Below, piece by piece: positions 43,179 through 52,404 of a DNA stretch of 64,000 bases. Position numbers and translations under genes: made by a program. The notes beneath the pieces were generated by a model that saw only the letters and a program-made list of their open reading frames with translations, ran no database searches and was not told the origin of the DNA. The DNA comes from Burkholderiales bacterium (lineage in GTDB: Bacteria; Pseudomonadota; Gammaproteobacteria; Burkholderiales; Burkholderiaceae_C): the NCBI GenBank assembly GCA_021414305.1, contig JAIOOS010000029.1, positions 271,544 through 335,543 on the forward strand, in the 5' to 3' direction. Positions within the stretch are counted from its first letter, which is position 1; each line of letters starts with the position of its first letter.

Positions 43179-45283
43179 TGGTACTTCGCGCCGAGCACCG
43201 CGACCGGGATCTCGGTCGAATAGGCGTAGGCCGGAATGCCATGCTCGTAGAGGTACTGCGCCGCTTCCTCGACCTCCACGTCGCCGGCGAGCGAGGCGAC
43301 GATCGGCTTGACGATGCCCTTGGCGCGCATCTCCTCGACCACCTGAACCATGTTGCGCGCGAACACCATCGGCGGCGTGACGATGGTGTGCCAGTAGCCG
43401 AGGATGAGCGCATGGATGCGCTCGTCTTCCAGCCCCAGGCGCACCGTGTTCATGTAGGTGATGGGCGGCTCGCCGCCGGTGATGTCGACCGGGTTGCCGG
43501 CCGCGCCGAAAGGCGGGATGAACTTGCGGAACGCGGCGTCGAGGTCGGCCGGCATCGGCTTGAGCAGCTTCAGCCCGTTGTCGACGCAGGCGTCCGACAG
43601 CAGCACGCCGGAGCCGCCGGCGCCCGTGATGATGACGATGTTCTCGCCCTTGGGCGTGGGCAGGATCGGCACGCCGCGGGCGAAGTCGAGCAGGTCGCGC
43701 AGGCTCTTGGCGCGGATCACGCCCGACTGCCGCAGCACGTCGTCGTAGACCTTGTCGTTGCCGGCCAGCGCACCGGTGTGCGAGCTCGCCGCGGCAGCGC
43801 CTGCCGACGTGCGGCCGGCCTTGAGCATGATCACCGGCTTCTTCTTCGACACGCGCTTGGCGACCTCGGCGAACGCGCGACCGTCCTTCAGGTCCTCGCA
43901 GTGCTGCGCGATCACCTTGGTGTTGTCGTCCTGCTCGAAGTAGAGCAGCAGGTCGTCCTCGTCGATGTCGCTCTTGTTGCCCAGGCCGACGATGGCCGAG
44001 ACGCCCATCTTCGCCGAGCGCGAGAAGCCGATGATCGCCATGCCGATGCCGCCCGACTGCGACGACAGCGCAGTCGAGCCCTTCACGTCGTAGGCGGTGC
44101 AGAACGTGGCGCAGAGGTTGGCCGGCGTGTAGTAGAAGCCGTAGATGTTCGGCCCCATCAGGCGGATGTTGTACTTGCGGCCGATCGCGACGAGCTCCTC
44201 CTGACCCTCGTGGTTGCCGGTCTCGGCGAAGCCCGAAGGAATGAGGATGGCGCCGGCTATTCGCTTCTCGCCGCATTCGGTCAGCGCGCCGGCGACGAGC
44301 TTCGCCGGGATCGCGAACACCGCCGTGTCGATCTCGCCAGGAACGTCCTTCACGCTCTTGTAGGCCTTGTGACCCATGATCTCCGCGGCCTTCGGGTGGA
44401 TCGGATAGATCTGGCCCTTGTAGCCGCCGTTGATCAGGTTCTTCATCACCGAGTTGCCGATCTTGCCGGCTTCGTCGGAGGCGCCGATCACCGCCACCGC
44501 CTTCGGCTGCATGATCCTGTTCATCGAAGTGACGACGTCGGCCTCGGCGGGGCGGTAGCGCGCCGGCTTCTGGTTGAAGTCGACGACGATGCGCACGTCG
44601 GCGGCGACCGCGCCTTGCTTGGTGGCGAACACCGGGTTCAGGTCCATCTCGGAGATTTCCGGGAAGTCGCTGACGAGCTCGCTCACATTGACGATCAGCG
44701 CCGCGAGGGCATCGCGGTTGACCGCGTCGCCGCCGCGAACGCCCTTCAGCATCTCCGCCGCCTGGATGCCGTCGAGCATCGACAGGGCATCGCTCTTCGT
44801 CGCCGGCGCGAGGCGGAAGGTGATGTCCTTCAGCACCTCGACGAGCACGCCGCCGAGGCCGAACGCGACCAGCTTGCCGAAGCTGCCGTCGGTCACCACG
44901 CCGACGATCACTTCCTGGCCGCCCTTGAGCATCTGCTGCACCTGGACGCCGTCGATCTTCGCGTCGGCCTTGTACTTCTTCGCGTTGGCGAGGATCGTGT
45001 CGTAGGCCTTGACCGCTTCGTCGGCGCTCTTCACGCCGACGATCACGCCGCCGGCCTCGGTCTTGTGCAGGATGTCGGGCGAGACGATCTTCATCACGAC
45101 CGGGAATCCCATGCCCGATGCAAGCTGGCCGGCGGCGGCGGCACTCGTCGCCACGCCCTCGCCCGGCACCGCGATGCCGTAGGCGTCGCAGATCTGCTTG
45201 CCTTCCGGCGCGGTCAGGGAGTCGCGGCCCGAAGCGCGAAGCGCGTCGAGAAGCTGGCGTACCTTGGCTTTGTCTTTGCTCAT
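43151..45283 (-). CDS. NDP-forming acyl-CoA ligase (acetate-CoA ligase family), ATP-grasp first
   Basis: 710 residues. The ATP-grasp (beta) domain comes first (about 10-230: G-F-P-V-V-M-K-I-V-S-P-D-I-L-H-K-T-E-A-G-G-V). Then come the CoA-binding domain (V-A-V-I-G-A-S-D-E-A-G near 265) and the ligase domain, with the phosphorylated-His region S-S-H-T-G-A-L-A-G near 501. In many relatives the CoA-binding domain leads, so this order is reversed. The reaction is acyl-CoA + ADP + Pi to acid + CoA + ATP, or the reverse. Set between formyl-CoA transferase and formate dehydrogenase, it may recover ATP from formyl-CoA or prime oxalyl-CoA formation; this is inference. Confidence 0.85.
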   Translation of the reverse strand: MSKDKAKVRQLLDALRASGRDSLTAPEGKQICDAYGIAVPGEGVATSAAAAGQLASGMGFPVVMKIVSPDILHKTEAGGVIVGVKSADEAVKAYDTILANAKKYKADAKIDGVQVQQMLKGGQEVIVGVVTDGSFGKLVAFGLGGVLVEVLKDITFRLAPATKSDALSMLDGIQAAEMLKGVRGGDAVNRDALAALIVNVSELVSDFPEISEMDLNPVFATKQGAVAADVRIVVDFNQKPARYRPAEADVVTSMNRIMQPKAVAVIGASDEAGKIGNSVMKNLINGGYKGQIYPIHPKAAEIMGHKAYKSVKDVPGEIDTAVFAIPAKLVAGALTECGEKRIAGAILIPSGFAETGNHEGQEELVAIGRKYNIRLMGPNIYGFYYTPANLCATFCTAYDVKGSTALSSQSGGIGMAIIGFSRSAKMGVSAIVGLGNKSDIDEDDLLLYFEQDDNTKVIAQHCEDLKDGRAFAEVAKRVSKKKPVIMLKAGRTSAGAAAASSHTGALAGNDKVYDDVLRQSGVIRAKSLRDLLDFARGVPILPTPKGENIVIITGAGGSGVLLSDACVDNGLKLLKPMPADLDAAFRKFIPPFGAAGNPVDITGGEPPITYMNTVRLGLEDERIHALILGYWHTIVTPPMVFARNMVQVVEEMRAKGIVKPIVASLAGDVEVEEAAQYLYEHGIPAYAYSTEIPVAVLGAKYQWARGAGLL

Positions 45284-45323
45284 GTTCTCTCTCCGTATCG
45301 CGTGCCGATGATGTCGTGGCCGG

Positions 45324-46571
45324 TCAGATGATCTTCGCCTCGCGCAGCGAGGCGACCTCGGCCGCCGAATAGCCGAGCTCGGCGAGGACTTCCTCGTTGT
45401 GCTCGCCGAGCAGTGGCGAGCGCTTGACCTCGGTCTCGCTGTCCGACATCTTGATCGGGTTGCCGACGGTCAGGTACTTGCCCCGCGTCGGGTGGTCGAC
45501 CTCGACCACGGTGCCGGTCGCGCGCAAGGACTGGTCCTCGGCGATCTCCTTCATCGACAGGATCGGACCGCAGGGGATGTCGAACTTGTTGAGGATGTCC
45601 ATCGCCTCGAACTTCGTCTTCGTCATCGTCCACTCCTCGATGCGGGCGAAGATCGACTTCAGGTGCGGCAGGCGGGCCGTCGGCGTCGCGTAGTGCGGGT
45701 CGGTGATCCAGCCCTCCTCGCCGATCACCTTGCAGATCGCGCTCCACACCGGCGCCTGGGTGATGAAGTAGATGTAGGCGTTCGGGTCGGTCTGCCAGCC
45801 CTTGCACTTCAGGATCCAGCCCGGCTGGCCGCCGCCCGAGGCATTGCCGGCGCGCGGCACCGCCTCGCCGAAGCCGATGTCGGGGAACTGCGGGTACTCC
45901 TTCATCACGCCGGTGCGGTCGAGCCGCTGCTGGTCGCGCAGCTTCACCCGGCAGAGGTTGAGCACGCCGTCCTGCATCGCCGCCAGCACCTTCTGGCCGC
46001 GGCCGGTCGCGTTGCGCTGGTAGAGCGCGGCGACGATGCCGAGCGCCAGGTGCAGGCCGGTGCCGCTGTCGCCGATCTGCGCGCCGGTGACGAGCGGCGG
46101 GCCATCGTCGAAGCCGGTCGTCGAGGCGGCGCCACCGGCGCACTGGGCGACGTTCTCGTAGACCTTGCAGTCTTCGTAAGGCCCGGGGCCGAAGCCCTTG
46201 ACCGAGGCGACGATCATGCGCGGGTTGAGCGCCTGGATGTGCTCCCAGGTGAAGCCCATCCGGTCGAGCGCGCCCGGGGCGAAGTTCTCGACCAGCACGT
46301 CGCACGACTTGATCAGCTTGTCGACGATGGCCTTGCCCTTCGGGTCCTTGGTGTTGACCGTGATCGAGCGCTTGTTGTGGTTGAGCATCGTGAAGTAGAG
46401 GCTGTCGACATCGGGGATGTCGCGCAGCTGGCCGCGGGTGGCGTCGCCCTCGCCCGCCTTCTCGAGCTTGATCACGTCGGCGCCGAACCAGGCCAGCAGC
46501 TGGGTGCAGGTCGGGCCCGACTGGACGTGCGTGAAGTCGAGGATGCGAACGCCGTCTAGTGCTTTGCTCAT
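45324..46571 (-). CDS. frc: Formyl-CoA:oxalate CoA-transferase
   Basis: 415 residues, class III CoA-transferase. It opens L-D-G-V-R-I-L-D-F-T-H-V-Q-S-G-P. The catalytic Asp is in Q-I-G-D-S-G-T-G at residue 168, matching Asp169 of the Oxalobacter enzyme. The Gly-rich loop region G-N-A-S-G-G-G-Q-P-G is near 245. It moves CoA from formyl-CoA to oxalate, releasing formate. It is 31 bases after oxc in the same leftward unit. The formate formed would be taken by the dehydrogenase encoded two genes on. Confidence 0.93.
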   Translation of the reverse strand: MSKALDGVRILDFTHVQSGPTCTQLLAWFGADVIKLEKAGEGDATRGQLRDIPDVDSLYFTMLNHNKRSITVNTKDPKGKAIVDKLIKSCDVLVENFAPGALDRMGFTWEHIQALNPRMIVASVKGFGPGPYEDCKVYENVAQCAGGAASTTGFDDGPPLVTGAQIGDSGTGLHLALGIVAALYQRNATGRGQKVLAAMQDGVLNLCRVKLRDQQRLDRTGVMKEYPQFPDIGFGEAVPRAGNASGGGQPGWILKCKGWQTDPNAYIYFITQAPVWSAICKVIGEEGWITDPHYATPTARLPHLKSIFARIEEWTMTKTKFEAMDILNKFDIPCGPILSMKEIAEDQSLRATGTVVEVDHPTRGKYLTVGNPIKMSDSETEVKRSPLLGEHNEEVLAELGYSAAEVASLREAKII

Positions 46572-46602
46572 CGTGGGTTCCTGAGGGATCGAATCGGGGA
46601 AA

Positions 46603-48372
46603 TCATTTCTTCTTGGCGGCCGTCGGGTTCAGGCTCGTGATGCGGCCGCTCTCGGTGCCTGCCGTCTCGTCGATCACCGCGTTGATCAGCGTCGGCTTGC
46701 CCGAGGCGACGGCCTCGGTCAGGCCCTTCCTCAACTCGTCGGGAGTGGTCGCGTTGACGCCGACGCCGCCGAAGGCTTCCATCATCTTGTCGTAGCGCGC
46801 GCCCTTGACGAAGACCGTGGGCGCGACGTCGCCGCCGCGCGGGTTGACGTCGGTGCCCTTGTAGACGCCGTTGTTGTTGAAGACGATCACGCACACCGGC
46901 AGGCCGTAGCGGCAGATCGTCTCGACCTCCATGCCCGAGAAGCCGAAGGCGCTGTCGCCCTCGATCGCGATCACCGGCTTGCCGGTGGTCACCGCCGCGG
47001 CGACCGCGAAGCCCATGCCGATGCCCATGATGCCCCAGGTGCCGACGTCGAGGCGCTTCCGCGGCTCGTACATGTCGACGATCGAGCGCGCGAAGTCGAG
47101 CGTGTTGGCACCTTCGTTGACGACGATGGCCTCCGGGTTCGCCTTGACCACGTCGCGGATGACGTTGAGCGCGCTCTGGAAATTCATCGGCGACGGGTTC
47201 TTCGCCAGCGTCTCGGCCATCTTGGCCAGGTTCTTGTCCTTGCGCTCGACGATCGCGGCGGTCCATTCGGCCGGCGGCCGGGCCCAGCCCGCGCCCAGGC
47301 CGTTCACCAGCGCGCCGACGCACGAGCCGATGTCGCCGACCAGCGGCGCCGCGATCGGCACGTTGCTGTCGGCCTCGATCGGCGAGATGTCGATCTGCAC
47401 GAACTTGCGCCCGAACGCGTTCGCGCCGCCCCAGGTCTTGCCCTTGCCGTGCGAGAGCAGCCAGTTGAGGCGCGCGCCGATCAGGACGACGACGTCGGCC
47501 TCGGCCAGCACGTAGGAGCGCGTCGCCGCCGCCGACTGCTCGTGCGTGTCGGGCAGGAGGCCCTTGGCCATCGACATCGGCAGGTAGGGGATGCCGCTCT
47601 TCTCGATGAAGGCGCGGATCTCGGCGTCGGCGCGCGCATAGGCTGCGCCCTTGCCGAGGATGATGAGCGGGCGCCTGGCGCCTTTCAGCACGTCGAGCGC
47701 ACGTTGCACCGCGTCGGGCGCGGGAATCTGCCGCGGCGCGGGATCGACCACCTCGACCAGCGAGCGCCGGCCGGCCGCCGCGTCGACCGCCTGCGAGAAC
47801 AGCTTGGCCGGGAAATCGAGGTACACGCCGCCGGGCCGGCCCGAGACCGCCGAGCGGATGGCGCGGGCGATGCCGATGCCGATGTCTTCGGCGTGCAGCA
47901 CGCGGTACGCGGCCTTGCACAGGGGCTTGGCGATCGCGAGCTGGTCCATCTCCTCGTAGTCGCCTTGCTGCAGGTCGACGATCTCGCGCTCGCTCGAGCC
48001 GCTGATGAGGATCATCGGGAAGCAGTTGGTCGTCGCGTTGGCGAGCGCGGTCAGGCCGTTGAGAAAGCCCGGCGCCGACACCGTCAGGCAGATGCCGGGC
48101 TTGCCGGTGAGAAAGCCGGCCGCGGCGGCGGCGTTGCCGGCATGTTGCTCGTGGCGAAACGAGATGACGCGCAGACCCTCGGCCTGCATCTTTCGCGTCA
48201 GGTCGGTGATCGGAATGCCCGGCAGCCCGAAGATGGTGTCGATGCCGTTCAGCTTCAGCGCTTCGATGACGAGGTGGAAGCCGTCGATCGTCTCTTCGGC
48301 GTTCACGCTGGCTTCGCCGCCGGCCTGGTTTTCATTCGTCGAGGCGGTGCCCGGCTTGAGGACTGCGGACAT
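46603..48372 (-). CDS. oxc: Oxalyl-CoA decarboxylase
   Basis: 589 residues from the ATG at 48372; a longer in-frame start runs into the promoter. It is ThDP-dependent: the activating Glu is in F-R-H-E-Q-H-A-G-N, and the ThDP/Mg motif is G-D-S-A-F-G-F-S-G ... N-N-N-G-V-Y-K-G. It turns oxalyl-CoA into formyl-CoA and CO2. With Frc it forms the oxalate cycle. About 20 residues at the N-terminus are a polar extension before the usual start of the fold. The promoter region, shared with the Crp/Fnr gene, has an FNR-type box. Confidence 0.93.
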   Translation of the reverse strand: MSAVLKPGTASTNENQAGGEASVNAEETIDGFHLVIEALKLNGIDTIFGLPGIPITDLTRKMQAEGLRVISFRHEQHAGNAAAAAGFLTGKPGICLTVSAPGFLNGLTALANATTNCFPMILISGSSEREIVDLQQGDYEEMDQLAIAKPLCKAAYRVLHAEDIGIGIARAIRSAVSGRPGGVYLDFPAKLFSQAVDAAAGRRSLVEVVDPAPRQIPAPDAVQRALDVLKGARRPLIILGKGAAYARADAEIRAFIEKSGIPYLPMSMAKGLLPDTHEQSAAATRSYVLAEADVVVLIGARLNWLLSHGKGKTWGGANAFGRKFVQIDISPIEADSNVPIAAPLVGDIGSCVGALVNGLGAGWARPPAEWTAAIVERKDKNLAKMAETLAKNPSPMNFQSALNVIRDVVKANPEAIVVNEGANTLDFARSIVDMYEPRKRLDVGTWGIMGIGMGFAVAAAVTTGKPVIAIEGDSAFGFSGMEVETICRYGLPVCVIVFNNNGVYKGTDVNPRGGDVAPTVFVKGARYDKMMEAFGGVGVNATTPDELRKGLTEAVASGKPTLINAVIDETAGTESGRITSLNPTAAKKK

Positions 48373-48440
48373 GCATGTCTCCTTGGAGGTCGCGGTATCA
48401 TCGAATCGATCAGTTTGGGCCCCAAGCCGCGCGCGGCCCA

Positions 48441-48454
48441 TTGACCTCCGTCAA
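48441..48454. promoter_or_regulatory. FNR-type operator in the oxc/crp divergent promoter
   Basis: TTGACCTCCGTCAA: perfect half-sites TTGAC and GTCAA four bases apart, the layout of FNR-family boxes (TTGAT-N4-ATCAA). It is 69 bases from oxc and 71 from the regulator, so it could serve both. The same half-sites and spacing occur at 52391-52404. Confidence 0.65.
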
Positions 48455-48524
48455 GATTCCCGGATTGGCCTTGCGGGAACGCCCTGCAACCCCGCCGCCA
48501 CGCTCTTCGGTACTGAAAAACGCC

Positions 48525-49133
48525 ATGACGATGCTCGGGGATCATCCTGAGAGAAATGTGATTCGCCTGCAGCTCAAGCAAAACGTGGTTTTGCAGGGCC
48601 TCGACGACGACGACCGAGCCGAGCTCGAGCCCCACCTCGTCATCGTCGACGGCCACAAGGGCGATTTCCTGCTGTACCAGGGCGTGCGCGAGATGGAGCA
48701 GTACTTCATCCTCGACGGCATCCTGAAGCGCGTGGTGCAGAACAAGGAAGGCAAGGAGATGATCCTGCGCTTCGCCGACGAGCACGAGATGGAGACCAGC
48801 TACGCGGCCTGGCGCCTGGGAACCCCGACACCCTACGGCATCGTCTGCGTCACCAAGGCGCGGGTCGCGCGCATGCCGCTCGAGAAGTGGGTCGCTTTTC
48901 TCGAGAAGCGCGCCGCAGCCAAGGAGCTGTTCGAGTACTCGGTGATGCGCGGCATGAGCGAGATCATGGCGCACACGATCACGCTGCACCTGCTCGACGC
49001 GCCAGGGCGGCTGCACCGCTTCCTGCGCAAGCACCCCAAGCTCGTCGACCGGATTCCCGGCAAGGAGCTGGCCGCGTACCTCAACCTCTCCGCAGAGACG
49101 CTGAGCCGGCTGAGGCACAGCGACAAGGTCTGA
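48525..49133 (+). CDS. Crp/Fnr-family transcriptional regulator
   Basis: 202 residues from the ATG at 48525; an in-frame start at 48375 would lie across the promoter. A cyclic-nucleotide-binding-like beta roll (about 15-115) is followed by a dimer helix and a helix-turn-helix, I-P-G-K-E-L-A-A-Y-L-N-L-S-A-E-T-L-S-R-L-R. The recognition helix has E-T-L-S-R, the E-x-x-S-R pattern of FNR, which reads TTGA half-sites. No N-terminal Cys cluster for Fe-S is present, so oxygen is not the obvious signal; an oxalate-derived signal is possible. The chain ends shortly after the recognition helix. It is divergent from oxc. Confidence 0.88.
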   Translation: MTMLGDHPERNVIRLQLKQNVVLQGLDDDDRAELEPHLVIVDGHKGDFLLYQGVREMEQYFILDGILKRVVQNKEGKEMILRFADEHEMETSYAAWRLGTPTPYGIVCVTKARVARMPLEKWVAFLEKRAAAKELFEYSVMRGMSEIMAHTITLHLLDAPGRLHRFLRKHPKLVDRIPGKELAAYLNLSAETLSRLRHSDKV

Positions 49134-49155
49134 CCCTGCGGGAACCGGCGAGCGT

Positions 49156-50685
49156 TCAGTCGACCGGCTGCTGCTCGGCGAGCGGGTTGGCCTTGGGCGC
49201 CCGGATCGCGCCGAGCAGCTTCGAGATGAGCGGCCAGAGCAGCATGATCAGCGCCAGCGTCGTGATCGAGCCGACCAGCGGGTTGGACCACATGATCAGC
49301 ACGTCGCCTTGCGAGACCAGCATCGACTGGCGGAACGAGTCCTCGGCCTTGTCGCCGAGCACCAGGGCGAGGACCAGCGGCGCCAGCGGGTAGTCGAGCT
49401 TCTTGAAGACGTAGCCGACGACGCCGAAGCCGAGCATGAACCAGACGTCGAGCATCGCACCGTGCACGGTGTAGGCGCCGATGGCGCAGATGACGATGAT
49501 CACCGGCGCGATGATCGAGAAGGGAATGCGCAGGATCGAGGCGAACAGCGGCACGGTCGTCAGCACCACGATCAGGCCGACCACGTTGCCGAGGTACATG
49601 CTGGCGATCAGCCCCCAGACGAAGTCCTTCTGCTCGACGAACAGCAGCGGTCCGGGCTGCAGGCCCCAGATCAGCAGGCCGCCGAGCAGCACGGCGGCTG
49701 TGGGCGAGCCCGGGATGCCCAGGGCCAGCATCGGCAGCAGGGCGCTGGTGCCGGCGGCATGAGCCGCCGTCTCGGGCGCGATCACGCCTTCGATCTCGCC
49801 GGTGCCGAACTTCGGCCCGTTCTTCGACATCTTCTTGGCCAGGCCGTAGCTCATGAACGAGGCCGGCGTCGCGCCGCCGGGCGTGATGCCCATCCAGATG
49901 CCGACCAGCGAACTGCGCACCGAAGTGACCCAGTACCTGGGCAGCTCCTTCCAGGTCTCCCAGACGACCTTGGCGTTGATGCGCGCCGACTTGCCCGAGA
50001 ACTGCAGGCCCTCTTCCATCGAGAGCAGGATCTCGCCGATGCCGAACAGGCCGATGACGGCGATCAGGAAATCGAAGCCGCGCATCAGCTCGGTGATGCC
50101 GAAGGTCATGCGCAGCTGCCCGGTGATCGTGTCCATGCCCACGGCCGCCAGGGCGAAGCCGAGCGCCATCGAGACCAGGATCTTGAACGGCGACCCCTTG
50201 CCCATGCCGACGAAGCTGCAGAACGTGAGCAGGTAGACGGCGAAGTACTCGGGGGCGCCGAACTTCAGCGCGAACTTGGCCACCAGCGGGGCGAGGAAGG
50301 TGATCATGATCACCGCCACCAGCGCGCCGACGAACGACGAGGTGAACGCCGCCGTCAGGGCCTGGCCGGCCTGGCCCCTCTGGGCCATCGGATAGCCGTC
50401 GAAGGTGGTGGCCACGGACCAGGGCTCGCCGGGGATGTTGAACAGGATCGACGTGATGGCGCCGCCGAACAGCGCCCCCCAGTAGATGCAGGAAAGCATG
50501 ACGATCGCCGAGGTCGGCGACATCGTGAAGGTGAGCGGCAGCAGGATCGCCACGCCGTTGGCGCCGCCCAGGCCGGGGAGGACGCCGATCACCACGCCGA
50601 GGATGATGCCCACGAGCATCAGGCCGAAGTTCATCGGCGTCAGGATCACGCTGAAGCCGTGCAGGAGTGCGCTCAGTTCAACCAT
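49156..50685 (-). CDS. tctA: Tripartite tricarboxylate transporter, large permease TctA
   Basis: 509 residues with about 11-12 helices. The family motifs G-V-L-P-G-L-G-G-A-N-G near residue 34, Y-W-G-A-L-F-G-G-A-I-T-S-I-L near 68, G-I-T-P-G-G-A-T-P near 267 and the region L-G-I-P-G-S-P-T-A-A-V-L near 325 are present. It uses an ion gradient to import a carboxylate caught by the Bug-type receptor. It ends the tctC-tctB-tctA unit; the unit is convergent with the Crp/Fnr gene. Confidence 0.93.
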   Translation of the reverse strand: MVELSALLHGFSVILTPMNFGLMLVGIILGVVIGVLPGLGGANGVAILLPLTFTMSPTSAIVMLSCIYWGALFGGAITSILFNIPGEPWSVATTFDGYPMAQRGQAGQALTAAFTSSFVGALVAVIMITFLAPLVAKFALKFGAPEYFAVYLLTFCSFVGMGKGSPFKILVSMALGFALAAVGMDTITGQLRMTFGITELMRGFDFLIAVIGLFGIGEILLSMEEGLQFSGKSARINAKVVWETWKELPRYWVTSVRSSLVGIWMGITPGGATPASFMSYGLAKKMSKNGPKFGTGEIEGVIAPETAAHAAGTSALLPMLALGIPGSPTAAVLLGGLLIWGLQPGPLLFVEQKDFVWGLIASMYLGNVVGLIVVLTTVPLFASILRIPFSIIAPVIIVICAIGAYTVHGAMLDVWFMLGFGVVGYVFKKLDYPLAPLVLALVLGDKAEDSFRQSMLVSQGDVLIMWSNPLVGSITTLALIMLLWPLISKLLGAIRAPKANPLAEQQPVD

Positions 50686-50697
50686 GCCGTTCGAGCC

Positions 50698-51222
50698 TCA
50701 GTAGCCGAGGAAGCGCAGCGGATCGAGCGTGCCCTTGTAGAGCGGCACCTTGAACCAGACCTCGAACATCAGGAAGAAGACCGCGACGATGACCACCGAC
50801 AGCACGACGCTTTTCACCGGTGGGTACTTGCCCAGGACGACCATGAACAGGGCGATGTAGATCGCCGAGGCCACGTACAGGCCGAGGAACACGGTGACCC
50901 CGACGTAGAGGGTCGCGGGAACCAGCACGTAGAGCACGCGCATCGCCTGGGCGCGGTCGACGAAGGTGCCGGTGTCGCGCGACTTTCCGAACACCGACTG
51001 GTAGAAGATGCCCAGGCTCGCGACGATCGTGATCAGGCCGATGTAGAAGGGGAAATAGCCCGCGCCCGGACCGTCGCTGGTCCAGCGGGCGCCCAGGCGC
51101 CACGCCTCGATCGTGAGGATCACCCCGAAGACGAGGATCACGATCGCGACGATCGCGTCGACGGTGTGGTTCTTGGCGACTGTCGGGCTGTCTTGCGCGT
51201 CGGGTGAATGCGGGTCTGACAT
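50698..51222 (-). CDS. tctB: Tripartite tricarboxylate transporter, small permease TctB
   Basis: 174 residues with four predicted helices (starting at A-I-V-A-I-V-I-L-V-F-G-V-I-L near 28), preceded by a polar N-terminal tail. The G-P-G-A-G-Y-F-P-F-Y-I-G motif near 63 is diagnostic of TctB. It is 12 bases before tctA and 24 after tctC. Confidence 0.92.
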   Translation of the reverse strand: MSDPHSPDAQDSPTVAKNHTVDAIVAIVILVFGVILTIEAWRLGARWTSDGPGAGYFPFYIGLITIVASLGIFYQSVFGKSRDTGTFVDRAQAMRVLYVLVPATLYVGVTVFLGLYVASAIYIALFMVVLGKYPPVKSVVLSVVIVAVFFLMFEVWFKVPLYKGTLDPLRFLGY

Positions 51223-51246
51223 GGTGGCAGCGGCTCGAGGGGACCG

Positions 51247-52266
51247 CTACTTCGCCATGAAACCGGCTTCGGTCATCAGCTGCTTGTGGGTCGCCTCCGC
51301 ACCCTCGAGCCACTTGCGGAACTCCGGCCCGGTCATCGAGGTCGTGTTGAAGGCGCCCTTCTCGATGAAGTCCTTCCAGTCCGGCGTTTCGCGCACCTTC
51401 TTCAGCAGATCGACGTAGAACGCGACCTGGTCCGGCGTGACGCCCGGCGGCATGAAGATGCCGCGCAGCATCACGTAGTCGGTCGGCACGCCCGCTTCCT
51501 TGCAGGTGGGGATGTCGCCCCACGACTGCGTGTCGGTCACCTTTTCCTTGTACGGCATGCGCGTGTCGTCGAACACGCACAGCGGCCGCACCTTGCCGGC
51601 GCGCCACTGTGCGACGGCCTCGATCGGGTTGTTCACGCTCGAGTCGACGTGACCGCCGACCAGTTGCACTGCCACTTCGCCGCCGCCCTTGTAGGGCACG
51701 TAGATGAACTTCGTGCCCGTGGCCTTCTCGATGCCCGCGGTGAGGATCTGGTCCTCCTGCTTGGACCCGGTTCCGCCCATCTTGAACTTGTTCGGACCCC
51801 CGGCCTTGACCGCGGCGATGTACTCGCTGGCCGTCTTGTACGGCGTATCGGCGTTGACCCAAAGCACGAACTGGTCGAGCGCCATCATCGACACGGGCGT
51901 CATGTCCTTCCAGTTGAAGGGCACCCCGGTGGCCATCGGCGTCGTGAAGAGATTGGACAGCGTGACGACGATCTTGTGCGGGTCGCCCTTGGCCTCCTTG
52001 ATCGCGAGAAAGCCCTCGGCTCCTGCGCCGCCGGACTTGTTGGCGACGATCATCGACTCCTTCATCAGCTTGTGCTTGACGATGATCCCCTGGATCAGGC
52101 GCGCCATCTGGTCGGCGCCGCCGCCGGTGCCCGCGGGCACCACGAATTCGACTGGCTTGCTGGGCTCCCAGGCGAAGGCCGGGGCCGTGCCGGCGAGCGC
52201 AAGAACGGCGATTGCGCAGGCTCTTGCCACGCGTACCGGGGAACGCGAAACGGTGTGGTCGATCAT
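51247..52266 (-). CDS. tctC: Bug-family substrate-binding protein of the tripartite transporter (TctC)
   Basis: 339 residues from the ATG at 52266, which has GGAG 8 bases upstream; a second ATG at 52287 would add 7 residues and lacks a ribosome site. Signal peptide to about A-P-A-F-A. The mature chain shows the Bug pattern K-P-V-E-F-V-V-P-A-G-T-G-G-G-A-D near 38 and G-S-K-Q-E-D near 165. Bug proteins bind carboxylates in a closed cleft. The FNR-type box in the promoter links it to the oxalate genes; the ligand may be oxalate or a related acid, which is inference. Confidence 0.9.
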   Translation of the reverse strand: MIDHTVSRSPVRVARACAIAVLALAGTAPAFAWEPSKPVEFVVPAGTGGGADQMARLIQGIIVKHKLMKESMIVANKSGGAGAEGFLAIKEAKGDPHKIVVTLSNLFTTPMATGVPFNWKDMTPVSMMALDQFVLWVNADTPYKTASEYIAAVKAGGPNKFKMGGTGSKQEDQILTAGIEKATGTKFIYVPYKGGGEVAVQLVGGHVDSSVNNPIEAVAQWRAGKVRPLCVFDDTRMPYKEKVTDTQSWGDIPTCKEAGVPTDYVMLRGIFMPPGVTPDQVAFYVDLLKKVRETPDWKDFIEKGAFNTTSMTGPEFRKWLEGAEATHKQLMTEAGFMAK

Positions 52267-52390
52267 CGAAGTCTCCAGAGTGCTCATGCCGCCGGTCAGT
52301 GCGATCTGCCCTGCGTCGCCGGATGGAATCTCGTCCTCAACCGCGAGTCGAGACGGCGCTGAGTGTCGGGCCTATTCTCTTCAAAGACTC

Positions 52391-52404
52391 TTGACCCGAG
52401 TCAA
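52391..52404. promoter_or_regulatory. FNR-type operator upstream of tctCBA
   Basis: TTGACCCGAGTCAA: the same TTGAC/GTCAA half-sites and 4-base spacing as at 48441-48454. It is 124 bases upstream of the chosen tctC start. Confidence 0.65.

Noticed and set aside
38569..43413. A single 1614-codon reading joining fdhA to upstream sequence
   Set aside because: The part before 41418 is out of phase with fdhB and the ligase and is noise. FdhA starts at the ATG 41418, with a normal 4-base overlap to fdhB.
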